DNA from: Streptomyces sp. P3
Lineage (GTDB): Bacteria; Actinomycetota; Actinomycetes; Streptomycetales; Streptomycetaceae
DNA: 64,000 nt
Direction: 5' to 3'
Assembly: GCF_003032475.1 (NCBI RefSeq)
Contig: NZ_CP028369.1
Coordinates: 4,216,001 to 4,280,000, forward strand
Of the stretch, positions 30,259 through 38,863 are shown piece after piece. Position 1 is the first letter of the stretch. Every line of letters begins with the position of its first letter. A model generated the notes under the pieces. The model was not told where the DNA came from, made no database searches, and was given only the letters and a program-made list of their open reading frames with translations. Position numbers and translations under genes: made by a program.

Positions 30259-31164
30259 ATGAGCGGAATCTGCGACGGCCGGGTCGTGGTCGTCACCGGC
30301 GCCGGACGCGGCCTCGGGCGCGCCCACGCCCTCGCCTTCGCCGCCGAGGGCGCCCGGGTCGTCGTCAACGACCTCGGCGTCGGACTCGACGGCACCCCCG
30401 GCCCCGACAGCCCCGCCCGACAGGTCGCCGACGAGATCCGCGCAGCCGGCGGCACCGCCCTCGCCCACGGCGGCGACATCGCCACCCCCCAAGGCGCCGC
30501 GTCCCTCGTGACGACCGCCCTGCAGACGTACGGCCGGCTCGACACCCTCGTCAACAACGCCGGCTTCCTGCGCGACCGCATGCTCGTCAGCCTCGACGAG
30601 GACGACTGGGACGCCGTCCTGCGCGTCCACCTCAAGGGCCACTTCCTCACCCTCAAGCACGCCGCCGCGCACTGGCGCGCCGAGGCCAAGGCAGGCCGCA
30701 CACCCGCCGCCCGCATCGTCAACACCACGAGCGGGGCGGGACTGCTCGGCTCGCTCGGACAGGGCAACTACAGCGCCGCGAAAGCCGGCATCGTCGGCCT
30801 CACGCTCGTCGCGGCCGCCGAACTCGCCCGCTACGGCGTCCAGGTCAACGCGATCGCGCCCGCCGCCCGCACCCGCATGACGGAACACACCTTCGCCGCC
30901 ACCATGGCCGCCCCCGAGACCGGCTTCGACGCCATGGCCCCCGGCAACGTCTCCCCACTGGTCGTCTGGCTCGGCTCCACCGCCAGCGAAGGCGTCACCG
31001 GACGCGTCTTCGAGACGGAGGGCGGCCGGATCACCGTCATGGAAGGCTGGCGCCCCGGCCCGACAGCGGACACCGCAAGACGCCACAGCCCCGCCGAGGC
31101 GGGAGAGACCGCACGCAAGCTCCTCACCGACGCGCAACCACCCCGCCGCGTCTACGGCGCGTGA
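30259..31164 (+). CDS. Short-chain dehydrogenase/reductase (Rv3548c-like)
   Basis: This 301-residue SDR carries TGAGRGLGRAHALAFAAEGA, VVVNDLGVGLDG, NNAGFLRDRM, and the catalytic set NTTSGAGLLG with NYSAAKAGIVGL. The long C-terminal part ending RVYGA resembles Rv3548c, an SDR linked to the KstR2 regulon, as I recall it. The ATG at 30259 has GAGGAG 6 nt upstream, next to a nonamer repeat. It is the last gene of the steroid-type block. Confidence 0.83.
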   Translation: MSGICDGRVVVVTGAGRGLGRAHALAFAAEGARVVVNDLGVGLDGTPGPDSPARQVADEIRAAGGTALAHGGDIATPQGAASLVTTALQTYGRLDTLVNNAGFLRDRMLVSLDEDDWDAVLRVHLKGHFLTLKHAAAHWRAEAKAGRTPAARIVNTTSGAGLLGSLGQGNYSAAKAGIVGLTLVAAAELARYGVQVNAIAPAARTRMTEHTFAATMAAPETGFDAMAPGNVSPLVVWLGSTASEGVTGRVFETEGGRITVMEGWRPGPTADTARRHSPAEAGETARKLLTDAQPPRRVYGA

Positions 31165-31213
31165 CACCCGCGCAGCGGCACGGACCCACGCCGATCCACC
31201 ACCGCACCACACC

Positions 31214-32140
31214 TCACGTGTCGCACTCCAGCACCGTCCCGCACAACCCGCAGCGAGCCCGGACCCGCCCCCGCACCGGAACCCGAATCCGCTGACGGCA
31301 AGTAGGACAGGCGAACATCACCCGCAACGGCCCCTGCGGATCGTGCACGAACGCATACGGGGCGCCCGCGTCCCCCGGCCGCGCCCCGACCCCCTGCGCG
31401 TGCCGCCGGTCACGGGCATAACGCCGCCGTCCCGCCCAGCCCGCCGCCGTCAGCGGCGGCTGCCGCTCGTCGAACCGGGCCCGCTCCAGACCCCGCCCGT
31501 ACGCCTCGTACGCCCGCGCGCTCGTGAACCACACCGACGGATCCTCACCGAACACCAGCGACCGCTTCGCCAGGACGTACCCGAACTCCTCCGGCGTCAG
31601 ATACCCCAGCTTCTGCGACGACGCCCCGTCCACCCGGTACGCGTCCAGCAGCAGCCAGCCCGCTCCCAGATACGTCGTCGCCGTGTCCGTCAGAATCTCG
31701 TTGTCCCGCGTCCCCGCGAACGACAACCCCGCCCGATGCAGGTAGACGTGCATGATCTCGTGCGCCAGCGCCGCACCGATGTCCCGACGATGCGTGCGGA
31801 AACGGTCGTTCAGCTCGACGAAGTACTCCGGCCCCGCCGCGAGCTCGATGTGCGCCGCATGCTCCATCTCCCGGAACGCCACCACCATCCGCGCGTCCGG
31901 CAACCGGTAGTGCCGTACCAGCTCCCGGGCCACCCGCTGCGCCCCCAGATGCAGGTCATCGCCCTCGCAGAACGCCACGTCGGCCGGCGCCACACTCGTC
32001 GCGAACTGGTGGATCGTGTCGTACGACAACCGCTTGTACAGCGCCGTCACCGCCGCCCGCACCGTCTCCAGATGCGGGTAACCGTGCTCGACCGGCCCGC
32101 CGTTCGCCACGCCGCACCCCCAACACGCCGAGGACCCCAT
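31214..32140 (-). CDS. Putative zinc metalloprotease with C-terminal zinc ribbon, unknown function
   Basis: This 308-residue protein has an HExxH motif (ALAHEIMHVYLHRAG) near residue 125, a following NEILTDTATTYLGAG that could supply the third ligand, and a C-terminal CPTCRQRIRVPVRG plus CGLCGTVLEC zinc ribbon. No signal peptide or membrane helix is seen, so it appears cytosolic. I do not recognise a named family. It is convergent with the SDR gene and divergent from chorismate mutase. Confidence 0.7.
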   Translation of the reverse strand: MGSSACWGCGVANGGPVEHGYPHLETVRAAVTALYKRLSYDTIHQFATSVAPADVAFCEGDDLHLGAQRVARELVRHYRLPDARMVVAFREMEHAAHIELAAGPEYFVELNDRFRTHRRDIGAALAHEIMHVYLHRAGLSFAGTRDNEILTDTATTYLGAGWLLLDAYRVDGASSQKLGYLTPEEFGYVLAKRSLVFGEDPSVWFTSARAYEAYGRGLERARFDERQPPLTAAGWAGRRRYARDRRHAQGVGARPGDAGAPYAFVHDPQGPLRVMFACPTCRQRIRVPVRGRVRARCGLCGTVLECDT

Positions 32141-32196
32141 TCCACTGTACGGGCAGCCCGCAACGCCCGCCGGGACATGCCCTAGGGTGATCGCCC

Positions 32197-32547
32197 ATGA
32201 CCACCAGCAACACCCGCGCGCCCGGCACCGGCGACGTCGACCCCGCCGTCCGCGAGGAGCTCGTCCGGCTGCGCGACAGCATCGACAACATCGACGCGGC
32301 CGTCGTGCACATGCTCGCCGAACGCTTCAAAGCCACCCAACAGGTCGGCCACCTCAAGGCCCGCCACCAGCTCCCGCCCGCCGACCAGGCCCGCGAGGCC
32401 CGCCAGATCGCCCGGCTGCGCACCCTCGCCGAGAGCGCCAAACTCGACCCCGCGTTCGCCGAGAAATTCCTCAACTTCATCATCGCCGAGGTCATCCGCC
32501 ACCACGAGCGCATCGCCGAGGACACCGCGGCGCCCCCACGCGGCTGA
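32197..32547 (+). CDS. Chorismate mutase (AroQ class)
   Basis: This 116-residue all-helical protein is a stand-alone chorismate mutase, converting chorismate to prephenate for Phe/Tyr synthesis. Helix 1 reads REELVRLRDSIDNIDAAVVH, followed by LAERFKATQQVGHLKARHQL with the usual active-site Arg/Lys and ARQIARLRTLAESAKLDPAF. The C-terminal helix FIIAEVIRHHERIAED completes the AroQ fold. There is no fused domain. Confidence 0.87.
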   Translation: MTTSNTRAPGTGDVDPAVREELVRLRDSIDNIDAAVVHMLAERFKATQQVGHLKARHQLPPADQAREARQIARLRTLAESAKLDPAFAEKFLNFIIAEVIRHHERIAEDTAAPPRG

Positions 32548-32864
32548 CCCGAACCGGCCCGAACCGGCTCGAGCCCGCCAGCCACGACCGCACCACCGAC
32601 GCCGCACCGCACCGCGCACCCGACGCCGCACCCCCCGGAACCGCACCAGGACCGCGCCGAGACCCACCGCACCGCGCACCCGACACCGCACCGGCACGCA
32701 CCGCGCAACGCCCAGCCACGCCGACGGCCGCACGACAGGCACGTGACCGGCACATGCCCGGCGCCAAATCGGCACAGGGCCAGCGCTCCGGCGCGAGAAG
32801 GGACATAGGGCGCGTACCGATCCGCCCCTGTGCCCGGCCAGCGGCATCAGGCAGCATGTCCTGC
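32548..32864. other. Low-complexity non-coding stretch with a 60-bp-spaced direct repeat
   Basis: Between chorismate mutase and pepN no reliable gene is seen. A 28-bp sequence rich in CACCGC occurs at 32605-32632 and again at 32665-32692 with one mismatch, exactly 60 bp apart, among other CCGCACC repeats. The pepN promoter must lie in the right part. Confidence 0.6.
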
Positions 32865-35357
32865 ATGTCCGTACTGACGCGCGACGAAGCGCAGAACCGT
32901 GCCAAGCTCATCGACGTCCTCCGCTACACCATCGAGCTCGACCTGACGACCGGCGACGAGACCTTCGAGTCCAGCACCGTCATCCGGTTCGCCGCGCGCA
33001 CCCACGGGGACACCTTCGTCGAGATCAGGCCCGCCGCACTGCACTCCGTCACCCTCGACGGCGAGCCCGTCGACCCCGACACGCTCGACGACAACCGGCT
33101 CCCCCTGACCGGCCTCACCGCCGGCGAACACGAACTGCGCGTCCGCGCCGGCATGCGCTACTCCCGCACCGGCGAGGGCATGCACCGCTTCACCGACCCC
33201 ACCGACGGCGAGACCTACCTCTACACCCAACTGTTCATGGAAGACGTCCAACGCGTCTTCGCCGCCTTCGACCAGCCCGACCTCAAGTCGGTCTTCGAGC
33301 TCACCGTCCAAGCCCCCGAAGGCTGGACCGTCCTCGCCAACGGCATCACCGAACACCTCGGCGACGGCCGCTGGCGGGCCGCCCCCACCCCCCTGATCTC
33401 CACCTACCTCGTCGCCGTCGCCGCCGGACCCTGGCACTCCGTGCGCACCGAACACCGCGGACTCCCCTTCGGCCTCCACTGCCGCCGCTCCCTGGCCCCC
33501 TACCTCGACGCCGACGCCGACGAACTCCTCGACATCACACGCGCCTGCTACGACCGCTACCACGAGAAGTTCGAGGAGCCCTACCCCTTCGACTCCTACG
33601 ACCAGGCGTTCGTCCCCGAGTTCAACGCCGGCGCCATGGAGAACCCCGGCCTCGTCACCTTCCGCGACGAATTCGTCTACCGCTCCGCCGTCACCGACAC
33701 CGAACGCCAGACCCGCGCCATGGTCATCGCCCACGAGATGGCCCACATGTGGTTCGGCGACCTCGTCACCCTCCAATGGTGGGACGACATCTGGCTCAAC
33801 GAGTCCTTCGCCGAATACATGGGCTACCAGACCCTCACCGAAGCCACCCGCTTCCACGGCACCTGGACCGAGTTCGGCGTCGTCCGCAAACCCTGGGGCT
33901 ACGACGCCGACCAGCGCCCCTCCACCCACCCCGTCGCCCCCGAGGACGTCGACGACACCGCCTCCGCACTCCTCAACTTCGACGGCATCTCCTACGCCAA
34001 GGGCGCCTCCGCACTGCGCCAGCTCGTCACCTGGCTCGGCGAGAAGAACTTCCTCGCCGGCATCAACACCCACTTCGCCCGACACCGCTTCGCCAACGCC
34101 ACCCTCGCCGACTTCATCGACTCCCTCGCCGCCCACACCGACCGCGACGTCCACGCCTGGGCCGACGCCTGGCTGCGCACCACCGGCGTGGACACCCTCG
34201 TCCCCACCGTCACCGGCTCCAACGGCGACCACACCCTGACCGTCGACCACCAGGGCAGCCGCCCCCACCGCGTCGGCGTCGGCCTCTACGACCTCGACCT
34301 CGCCGACGAGGACCGCCACCTCACCCTGCGCCGACGCCTCGAGATCGACATCCCGCAGAGCGCACCCGAACCCCTCGGCAAGCGCCCCGCCCTGCTCCTC
34401 CTCAACGACGCCGACCTCACCTACGCCAAGGTCCGCTTCGACCCCGGATCCTTCGACACCGTCCGCGCCCGCCTCAGCGGCCTGCCCGACCCCCTCACCC
34501 GGGCCGTCGTCTGGAACGCCCTGCGCGACGCCGTCCGCGACGGTGAACTCGCCCCCGCCGCCTACCTCGAGACCGCCCGCGCCCACCTCCCGCACGAGAC
34601 CGACCTCGCCCTCGTCCAAGGCGTCCTCACCTTCGCCTCAGGCCAGGCCGCCGACCGCTACGCCACCCCCGAACAGCGCCCCGCCGCGCTCTCCGCGCTC
34701 TCCGCGCTCTGCCGCGACCTCATCCGCCGCACCGAGGACGGCGACCACCCCAGCCTGCGCCTCATCGCCGTACGCCACTTCATCGCCGTCGCCGCCCACC
34801 CCGAAACCATCGCCGCCTGGCTCGCCGACGGCACCGTCCCCGGCGGCCCCGAACTCGACCCCGACCTGCGCTGGCGCGTCCTCGCCCGGCTCGCGGTCCT
34901 CGGCGCCGTCGACGACGCCGACATCGCCGCCGAACTCGACCGCGACCCCTCCGCCACCGGCCGCGAAGGCGCCGCCCGCTGCCGCGCCGCCCTGCCCGAC
35001 GCCGACGCCAAACGCACCGCCTGGGCCGCCATGTTCGAGGACGACGACCTCTCCAACTACCTCTTCACCGCCACCGCCCAGGGCTTCTGGCAGCCCGAAC
35101 AGGCCGACCTCCTCGCCGACTACGTCCCACGCTTCTACCAGGACGCCGTCGCCCTCGCCGCCCGCCGCGGCCCCGCCATCGCGGACGCCGCCGGCCGCTG
35201 GGCCTTCCCCGGCCACGCCGTCGACCCCGACACCCTGCGGCTGGGCGAACAATGCCTCGCCGACGCCCACCCCATCCCGGCCCTGCGCCGCAAACTCGTC
35301 GACCAACTCGACGACCTCACACGCGCGTTGCGCGTACGCGAGGCCCACCAGGCCTGA
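32865..35357 (+). CDS. pepN: Aminopeptidase N (M1 family)
   Basis: This 830-residue cytosolic zinc aminopeptidase removes N-terminal residues from peptides. The substrate-binding GAMEN motif is in NAGAMENPGLVTF and the zinc site HExxH-x18-E is in IAHEMAHMWFGD and LNESFAEYMG. The long C-terminal ERAP1-like domain follows. The ATG at 32865 gives MSVLTRDEAQ, matching streptomycete PepN; another ATG lies 9 nt upstream. A long hairpin terminator follows. Confidence 0.93.
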   Translation: MSVLTRDEAQNRAKLIDVLRYTIELDLTTGDETFESSTVIRFAARTHGDTFVEIRPAALHSVTLDGEPVDPDTLDDNRLPLTGLTAGEHELRVRAGMRYSRTGEGMHRFTDPTDGETYLYTQLFMEDVQRVFAAFDQPDLKSVFELTVQAPEGWTVLANGITEHLGDGRWRAAPTPLISTYLVAVAAGPWHSVRTEHRGLPFGLHCRRSLAPYLDADADELLDITRACYDRYHEKFEEPYPFDSYDQAFVPEFNAGAMENPGLVTFRDEFVYRSAVTDTERQTRAMVIAHEMAHMWFGDLVTLQWWDDIWLNESFAEYMGYQTLTEATRFHGTWTEFGVVRKPWGYDADQRPSTHPVAPEDVDDTASALLNFDGISYAKGASALRQLVTWLGEKNFLAGINTHFARHRFANATLADFIDSLAAHTDRDVHAWADAWLRTTGVDTLVPTVTGSNGDHTLTVDHQGSRPHRVGVGLYDLDLADEDRHLTLRRRLEIDIPQSAPEPLGKRPALLLLNDADLTYAKVRFDPGSFDTVRARLSGLPDPLTRAVVWNALRDAVRDGELAPAAYLETARAHLPHETDLALVQGVLTFASGQAADRYATPEQRPAALSALSALCRDLIRRTEDGDHPSLRLIAVRHFIAVAAHPETIAAWLADGTVPGGPELDPDLRWRVLARLAVLGAVDDADIAAELDRDPSATGREGAARCRAALPDADAKRTAWAAMFEDDDLSNYLFTATAQGFWQPEQADLLADYVPRFYQDAVALAARRGPAIADAAGRWAFPGHAVDPDTLRLGEQCLADAHPIPALRRKLVDQLDDLTRALRVREAHQA

Positions 35358-35371
35358 CACCCCGCGGCCAC

Positions 35372-35431
35372 GGCCCGCCGCGAGGCCCCCCACACCCCAG
35401 GCCGGTGCGTGTGGGGGCCTCGCGGCGGGCC
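35372..35431 (+). terminator. Terminator of pepN
   Basis: An approximately 23-bp stem with one bulged C (35372-35395 pairing with 35409-35431) and a 13-nt loop begins 15 bp after pepN. It is one of the most stable hairpins in the window. Confidence 0.8.
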
Positions 35432-35718
35432 GCCGCAACTCAGGCCGAGCCCCCGACCCGGCCCGCCGCACCATCCCTTCGCACGGCCCCTTCACACGGC
35501 CCCGACCGCCGGGTGCCGACGACCCCGGCACCCGGAGAACACGGCCCCCCGCCACGGCGAAGCACAGCCGCCCGAGGAATCGTTCCCCCGGCACCCAACC
35601 CGGCCGAAGTACCCACTTTCGGGTTCCTGTCACCGGGCTTTCGGGCGCGTCGCCGTCCCACCCGACAAGCTGGACCTCCCCGCTGCGGGCATCCGCCCCC
35701 GGCCCCGGAGGAACCCCC
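35432..35718. other. Non-coding leader of the siderophore-like pair
   Basis: No gene is seen. There is a hairpin with arm CCGGGTGCC (35509-35517 with 35527-35535). I could not find an iron-box-like sequence, although iron control would be expected for siderophore genes. Confidence 0.5.
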
Positions 35719-37260
35719 GTGAGCATGCCGCCCCTCGCCTCAGGCCCCGAAGGCTCCGACGCCCTGCGCCCCCTGCTGGCGACCGTCCTCGACGCACTCG
35801 ACGCCGGCGCCCGCTCACGCGGCGGGCCACTGCCCGAAGGCGGACCCCACACGGTGGCCGAACGCGTCCGCGAGGCCATCGGCGACCCGCTGCCCGAACA
35901 CGGCGACCCCGACGCCCTGTACACCGTCGTCCGCACCCTCGCCGAAGGCGCCGCCGACCCCGCCCACCCCCTGTGCGCCGCCCACCTGCACTGCCCACCC
36001 CTCGCCGTCGCCACCGCCGCCGACCTCGCCGCCTCCACCCTCAACCCCTCCCTCGACTCCTGGGACCAGGCCCCCGCCGCCTCGGAACTGGAATCCCTGC
36101 TCACCCACGCCCTCGCCGCGGAGATCTACGGCCACACGAACCCCGCACCCCCCACAGGCTCCGCGCCCGCGCCCACCGGCCCCGGGTCACCGTCCGCCGA
36201 CTCCGGGCCCGCGCCCGCCAGTCCCGGGTCACCGTCCGCCGACTCCGGGCCCGCGCCCACCGGCCCCATGACGCCGGCCACCCGCCCCCGGGCCGCCACC
36301 GCCCCCACGCTCCCCGCCGACGCCCTCGTCACCACCGGCGGCACCGAAGCCAACCACCTCGCCCTGCTCCTCGCCCGAGAAGCACACGGACCCGCCCTCC
36401 GGCTCGTCTGCGGCGCCAACGCCCACCACTCCCTGCCCCGCGCCGCCTGGCTCCTCGGCCTCCCCGAACCCGTCATCCTCCCCACCCCCACCGGCGTCCT
36501 CGACCCCGCCACCCTCCACCACACCCTCACCACCCGACCCGGCCCCCTCCTCGTCGCCGCCACCGCCGGCACCACCGACGCCGGACTCATCGACCCCCTC
36601 CCCGCCCTCGCCGCCCTCTGCCACGCCCACGGCGCCCGCCTCCACATCGACGCCGCCTACGGAGGAGGCCTCCTCTTCAGCGACCGGCGCCGCCCCCTCC
36701 TCACCGGCCTCGAAGCCGCCCACACCGTCACCCTCGACCTGCACAAACTCGGCTGGCAGCCCGTCGCCGCCGGACTCCTCGCCGTCCGCGACCCCCACGA
36801 CCTCACCGCCCTCCACCACCACGCCGACTACCTCAACGCCGACGACGACACCGAAGCCGGACTCCCCGACCTCCTCGGCCGCTCCCTGCGCACCACCCGC
36901 CGCCCCGACGTACTCAAGATCGCCGTCACCCTCAAAACCCTCGGCCGCAGCGGCCTCGGCGCCCTCGTCGACCAGGTGTGCGACAACGCCCGGCAACTCG
37001 CCGACCTCGTCACCGCCCACCCCGGCCTCGAACTCCACGCCCCACCCACCCTCAGCACCGTCCTCCTCCGACCCGCACACGCCACCGACACCGCCGTCGC
37101 CGACATCCGCCGACGCCTCCTCACCCAAGGCCACGCCGTCCTCGGCCGGGCCCGCCTCGACGGCCGACTCTGGCTCAAGACCACCCTCCTCAACCCCCAC
37201 ACCCGACCCGCCGACCTCACCGCCCTCCTGCGACTGGTGGAAGGAAACACCCCCGCATGA
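35719..37260 (+). CDS. Group II PLP-dependent decarboxylase, DesA-like (lysine/diamine type)
   Basis: This 513-residue PLP enzyme is of the aromatic-L-amino-acid/diaminobutyrate decarboxylase group used in siderophore pathways (DesA-like). Visible features are LHCPPLAVATAADLAAS, LNPSLDSWDQAPAASELE, TTGGTEANHLALLLARE, HIDAAYGGGLLF with the pyridine-binding Asp, and LDLHKLGWQPVAAG with the PLP lysine. An unusual Pro/Ser/Gly-rich insert (about 147-195), encoded partly by a 42-bp tandem repeat, lies just before the PLP domain. GTG 35719 has GGAGG 7 nt upstream. It overlaps the hydroxylase gene by 4 bp, so cadaverine or putrescine would be the likely product. Confidence 0.82.
   Translation: MSMPPLASGPEGSDALRPLLATVLDALDAGARSRGGPLPEGGPHTVAERVREAIGDPLPEHGDPDALYTVVRTLAEGAADPAHPLCAAHLHCPPLAVATAADLAASTLNPSLDSWDQAPAASELESLLTHALAAEIYGHTNPAPPTGSAPAPTGPGSPSADSGPAPASPGSPSADSGPAPTGPMTPATRPRAATAPTLPADALVTTGGTEANHLALLLAREAHGPALRLVCGANAHHSLPRAAWLLGLPEPVILPTPTGVLDPATLHHTLTTRPGPLLVAATAGTTDAGLIDPLPALAALCHAHGARLHIDAAYGGGLLFSDRRRPLLTGLEAAHTVTLDLHKLGWQPVAAGLLAVRDPHDLTALHHHADYLNADDDTEAGLPDLLGRSLRTTRRPDVLKIAVTLKTLGRSGLGALVDQVCDNARQLADLVTAHPGLELHAPPTLSTVLLRPAHATDTAVADIRRRLLTQGHAVLGRARLDGRLWLKTTLLNPHTRPADLTALLRLVEGNTPA
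36181..36264. repeat. In-frame 42-bp tandem repeat inside the decarboxylase gene
   Basis: Two 42-bp units start at 36181 and 36223, each encoding PGSPSADSGPAP plus two variable residues, with partial copies on both sides. The repeat adds a disordered linker without breaking the frame. Confidence 0.85.
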
Positions 37261-38690
37261 ACACGCCCCCACACCCCGACGCCGGCACCCCCCGCGACCT
37301 CGTCGGCATCGGCGTCGGCCCCAGCAACCTCTCCCTCGCCGCCCTCGCCCACCCCCTCGCCGAACTCGACGCCGTCTTCTACGAACAACGCCCCCGCTTC
37401 GACTGGCACCCCGGCCTCCTCATCGACGGCGCCCGCATCCAGGTCCCCTTCCTCGCCGACCTCGTCACCCTCGCCGACCCCACCAGCCCCTGGACCTTCC
37501 TCAACTACCTCAAAACCCACCACCGCCTCTACCCCTTCTACTTCGCCGAGCGCTTCCACATCCAGCGCGCCGAATACGACGCCTACTGCCGCTGGGTCGC
37601 CGACCAACTCCCCGGACTCCACTTCCGCCACCAGGTCGACTCCGTCCACTGGAACCCCGAACGCGACGTCTTCGAAGTCGACTTCACCCAACTCGACGCA
37701 GCCGGCGAAGCCGAAGCCCTCGGCCGCACCCACACCCGCAACGTCGTCCTCGGCATCGGCACCACCCCCCACATCCCCGACTCCCTGCGCCCCCTCGTCG
37801 ACGCCCCCGGCGTCCCCGTCCTGCACACCGACGACTACCTCACCCACCGCGACACCCTCCTCACCGCCGGCCACATCACCGTCGTCGGATCAGGACAGTC
37901 CGGCGCCGAAGTCTTCCTCGACCTCCTCCGCCACCGCCCCGCCGGCCGCGAACGCCTCCACTGGATCGGCCGCACCGAAGCGTTCACCCCCATGGAGTAC
38001 TCCAAACTCGGCCTCGAACACTTCACCCCCGACTACACCCGCTACTTCCACGCCCTCCCCGAAAACGTCCGCGACCGCCTGCTCGCCGGCCAATGGCAAC
38101 TCCACAAAGGCATCGACGCCGACACCCTCGCCGCCATCCACGACGAGCTCTACCGCCGCACCCTCCAAGGCGGCTGGCCCGACGCCGTCCTCACCCCCGG
38201 CGTGACCGTCCGCACCGCCGGCCGCATCTCCACCACCCAGATCGAACTCCACCTCGAACACACCCAGCAGAACATCCGCAGCCGCCTCACCACCGACGCC
38301 GTCGTCCTCGCCACCGGCCACCGCGAACACACCCTCGACCGCATCCTCGCCGGCCTCGACCCCTACATCCGCCGCGACAACAGCGAACGCCCCCGCATCG
38401 ACGCACACTTCCGCCTCGTCCTCGACCCCTCCATCACCGCCACCGGCTGCAACGTCCACGTCCAGAACGCCGAACGCCACACCCACGGCGTAGGCGCCCC
38501 CGACCTCGGCCTCGCCGCCTGGCGCAGCGCCACCATCCTCAACGCCCTCACCGAAAAAGAGACCTACCCCCTGCCCACCCGGACCGCCTTCACCACCTTC
38601 GGACTCGGACAACCCCAACCCCAACCCGAACCCCGCGTCCCCACCGCCCGGCAAGCACCCACCCTCACCCCCCTCGTCGACCTACGCTGA
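37257..38690 (+). CDS. L-lysine/ornithine N-monooxygenase family (IucD/SidA/PvdA/DesB)
   Basis: This 477-residue flavin N-hydroxylase adds a hydroxyl to a terminal amine as the first dedicated step of hydroxamate siderophores. The FAD motif GIGVGPSNLSLAALA is near residue 17, the substrate block DWHPGLLIDGARIQVPFLAD near 56, the NADPH motif VVGSGQSGAEVFLDLL near 208, and ATGHREH near 360. It overlaps the decarboxylase (ATGA). A diamine made by the decarboxylase is the likely substrate. No acyltransferase (DesC) or NIS synthetase (DesD) follows. Confidence 0.88.
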   Translation: MNTPPHPDAGTPRDLVGIGVGPSNLSLAALAHPLAELDAVFYEQRPRFDWHPGLLIDGARIQVPFLADLVTLADPTSPWTFLNYLKTHHRLYPFYFAERFHIQRAEYDAYCRWVADQLPGLHFRHQVDSVHWNPERDVFEVDFTQLDAAGEAEALGRTHTRNVVLGIGTTPHIPDSLRPLVDAPGVPVLHTDDYLTHRDTLLTAGHITVVGSGQSGAEVFLDLLRHRPAGRERLHWIGRTEAFTPMEYSKLGLEHFTPDYTRYFHALPENVRDRLLAGQWQLHKGIDADTLAAIHDELYRRTLQGGWPDAVLTPGVTVRTAGRISTTQIELHLEHTQQNIRSRLTTDAVVLATGHREHTLDRILAGLDPYIRRDNSERPRIDAHFRLVLDPSITATGCNVHVQNAERHTHGVGAPDLGLAAWRSATILNALTEKETYPLPTRTAFTTFGLGQPQPQPEPRVPTARQAPTLTPLVDLR

Positions 38691-38786
38691 AGACCGCACC
38701 CGCCGACGCCGACGACCCGACCCACGCGAAAAGGCGGTGCCCCCACGGCGACCGAACCAGGCCACCCCAGGGAACACCGCCCACCG

Positions 38787-38854
38787 CCCGCAGGACCACA
38801 AGACCCACAGGACTGAAAGACCCGCAGGACTACAGACCGCGGGACTGCAAAACC
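38787..38854. repeat. Degenerate 17-bp tandem repeat (about 4 copies)
   Basis: Units of the type CCCGCAGGACTACAGAC occur at 38787, 38804 and 38821, with a more diverged fourth at 38838. They lie in the 173-bp gap between the convergent hydroxylase and nucleotidase genes. Confidence 0.7.
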
Positions 38855-38863
38855 CCGCAACCC

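Noticed and set aside
32187..32864. Open frame fused to the front of pepN
   Set aside because: It overlaps chorismate mutase in another frame and is low-complexity Arg/Pro; PepN similarity begins at 32865.
32847..34619. 590-codon antisense frame over pepN
   Set aside because: Gly/Val/Glu-rich shadow of a high-GC gene without motifs.
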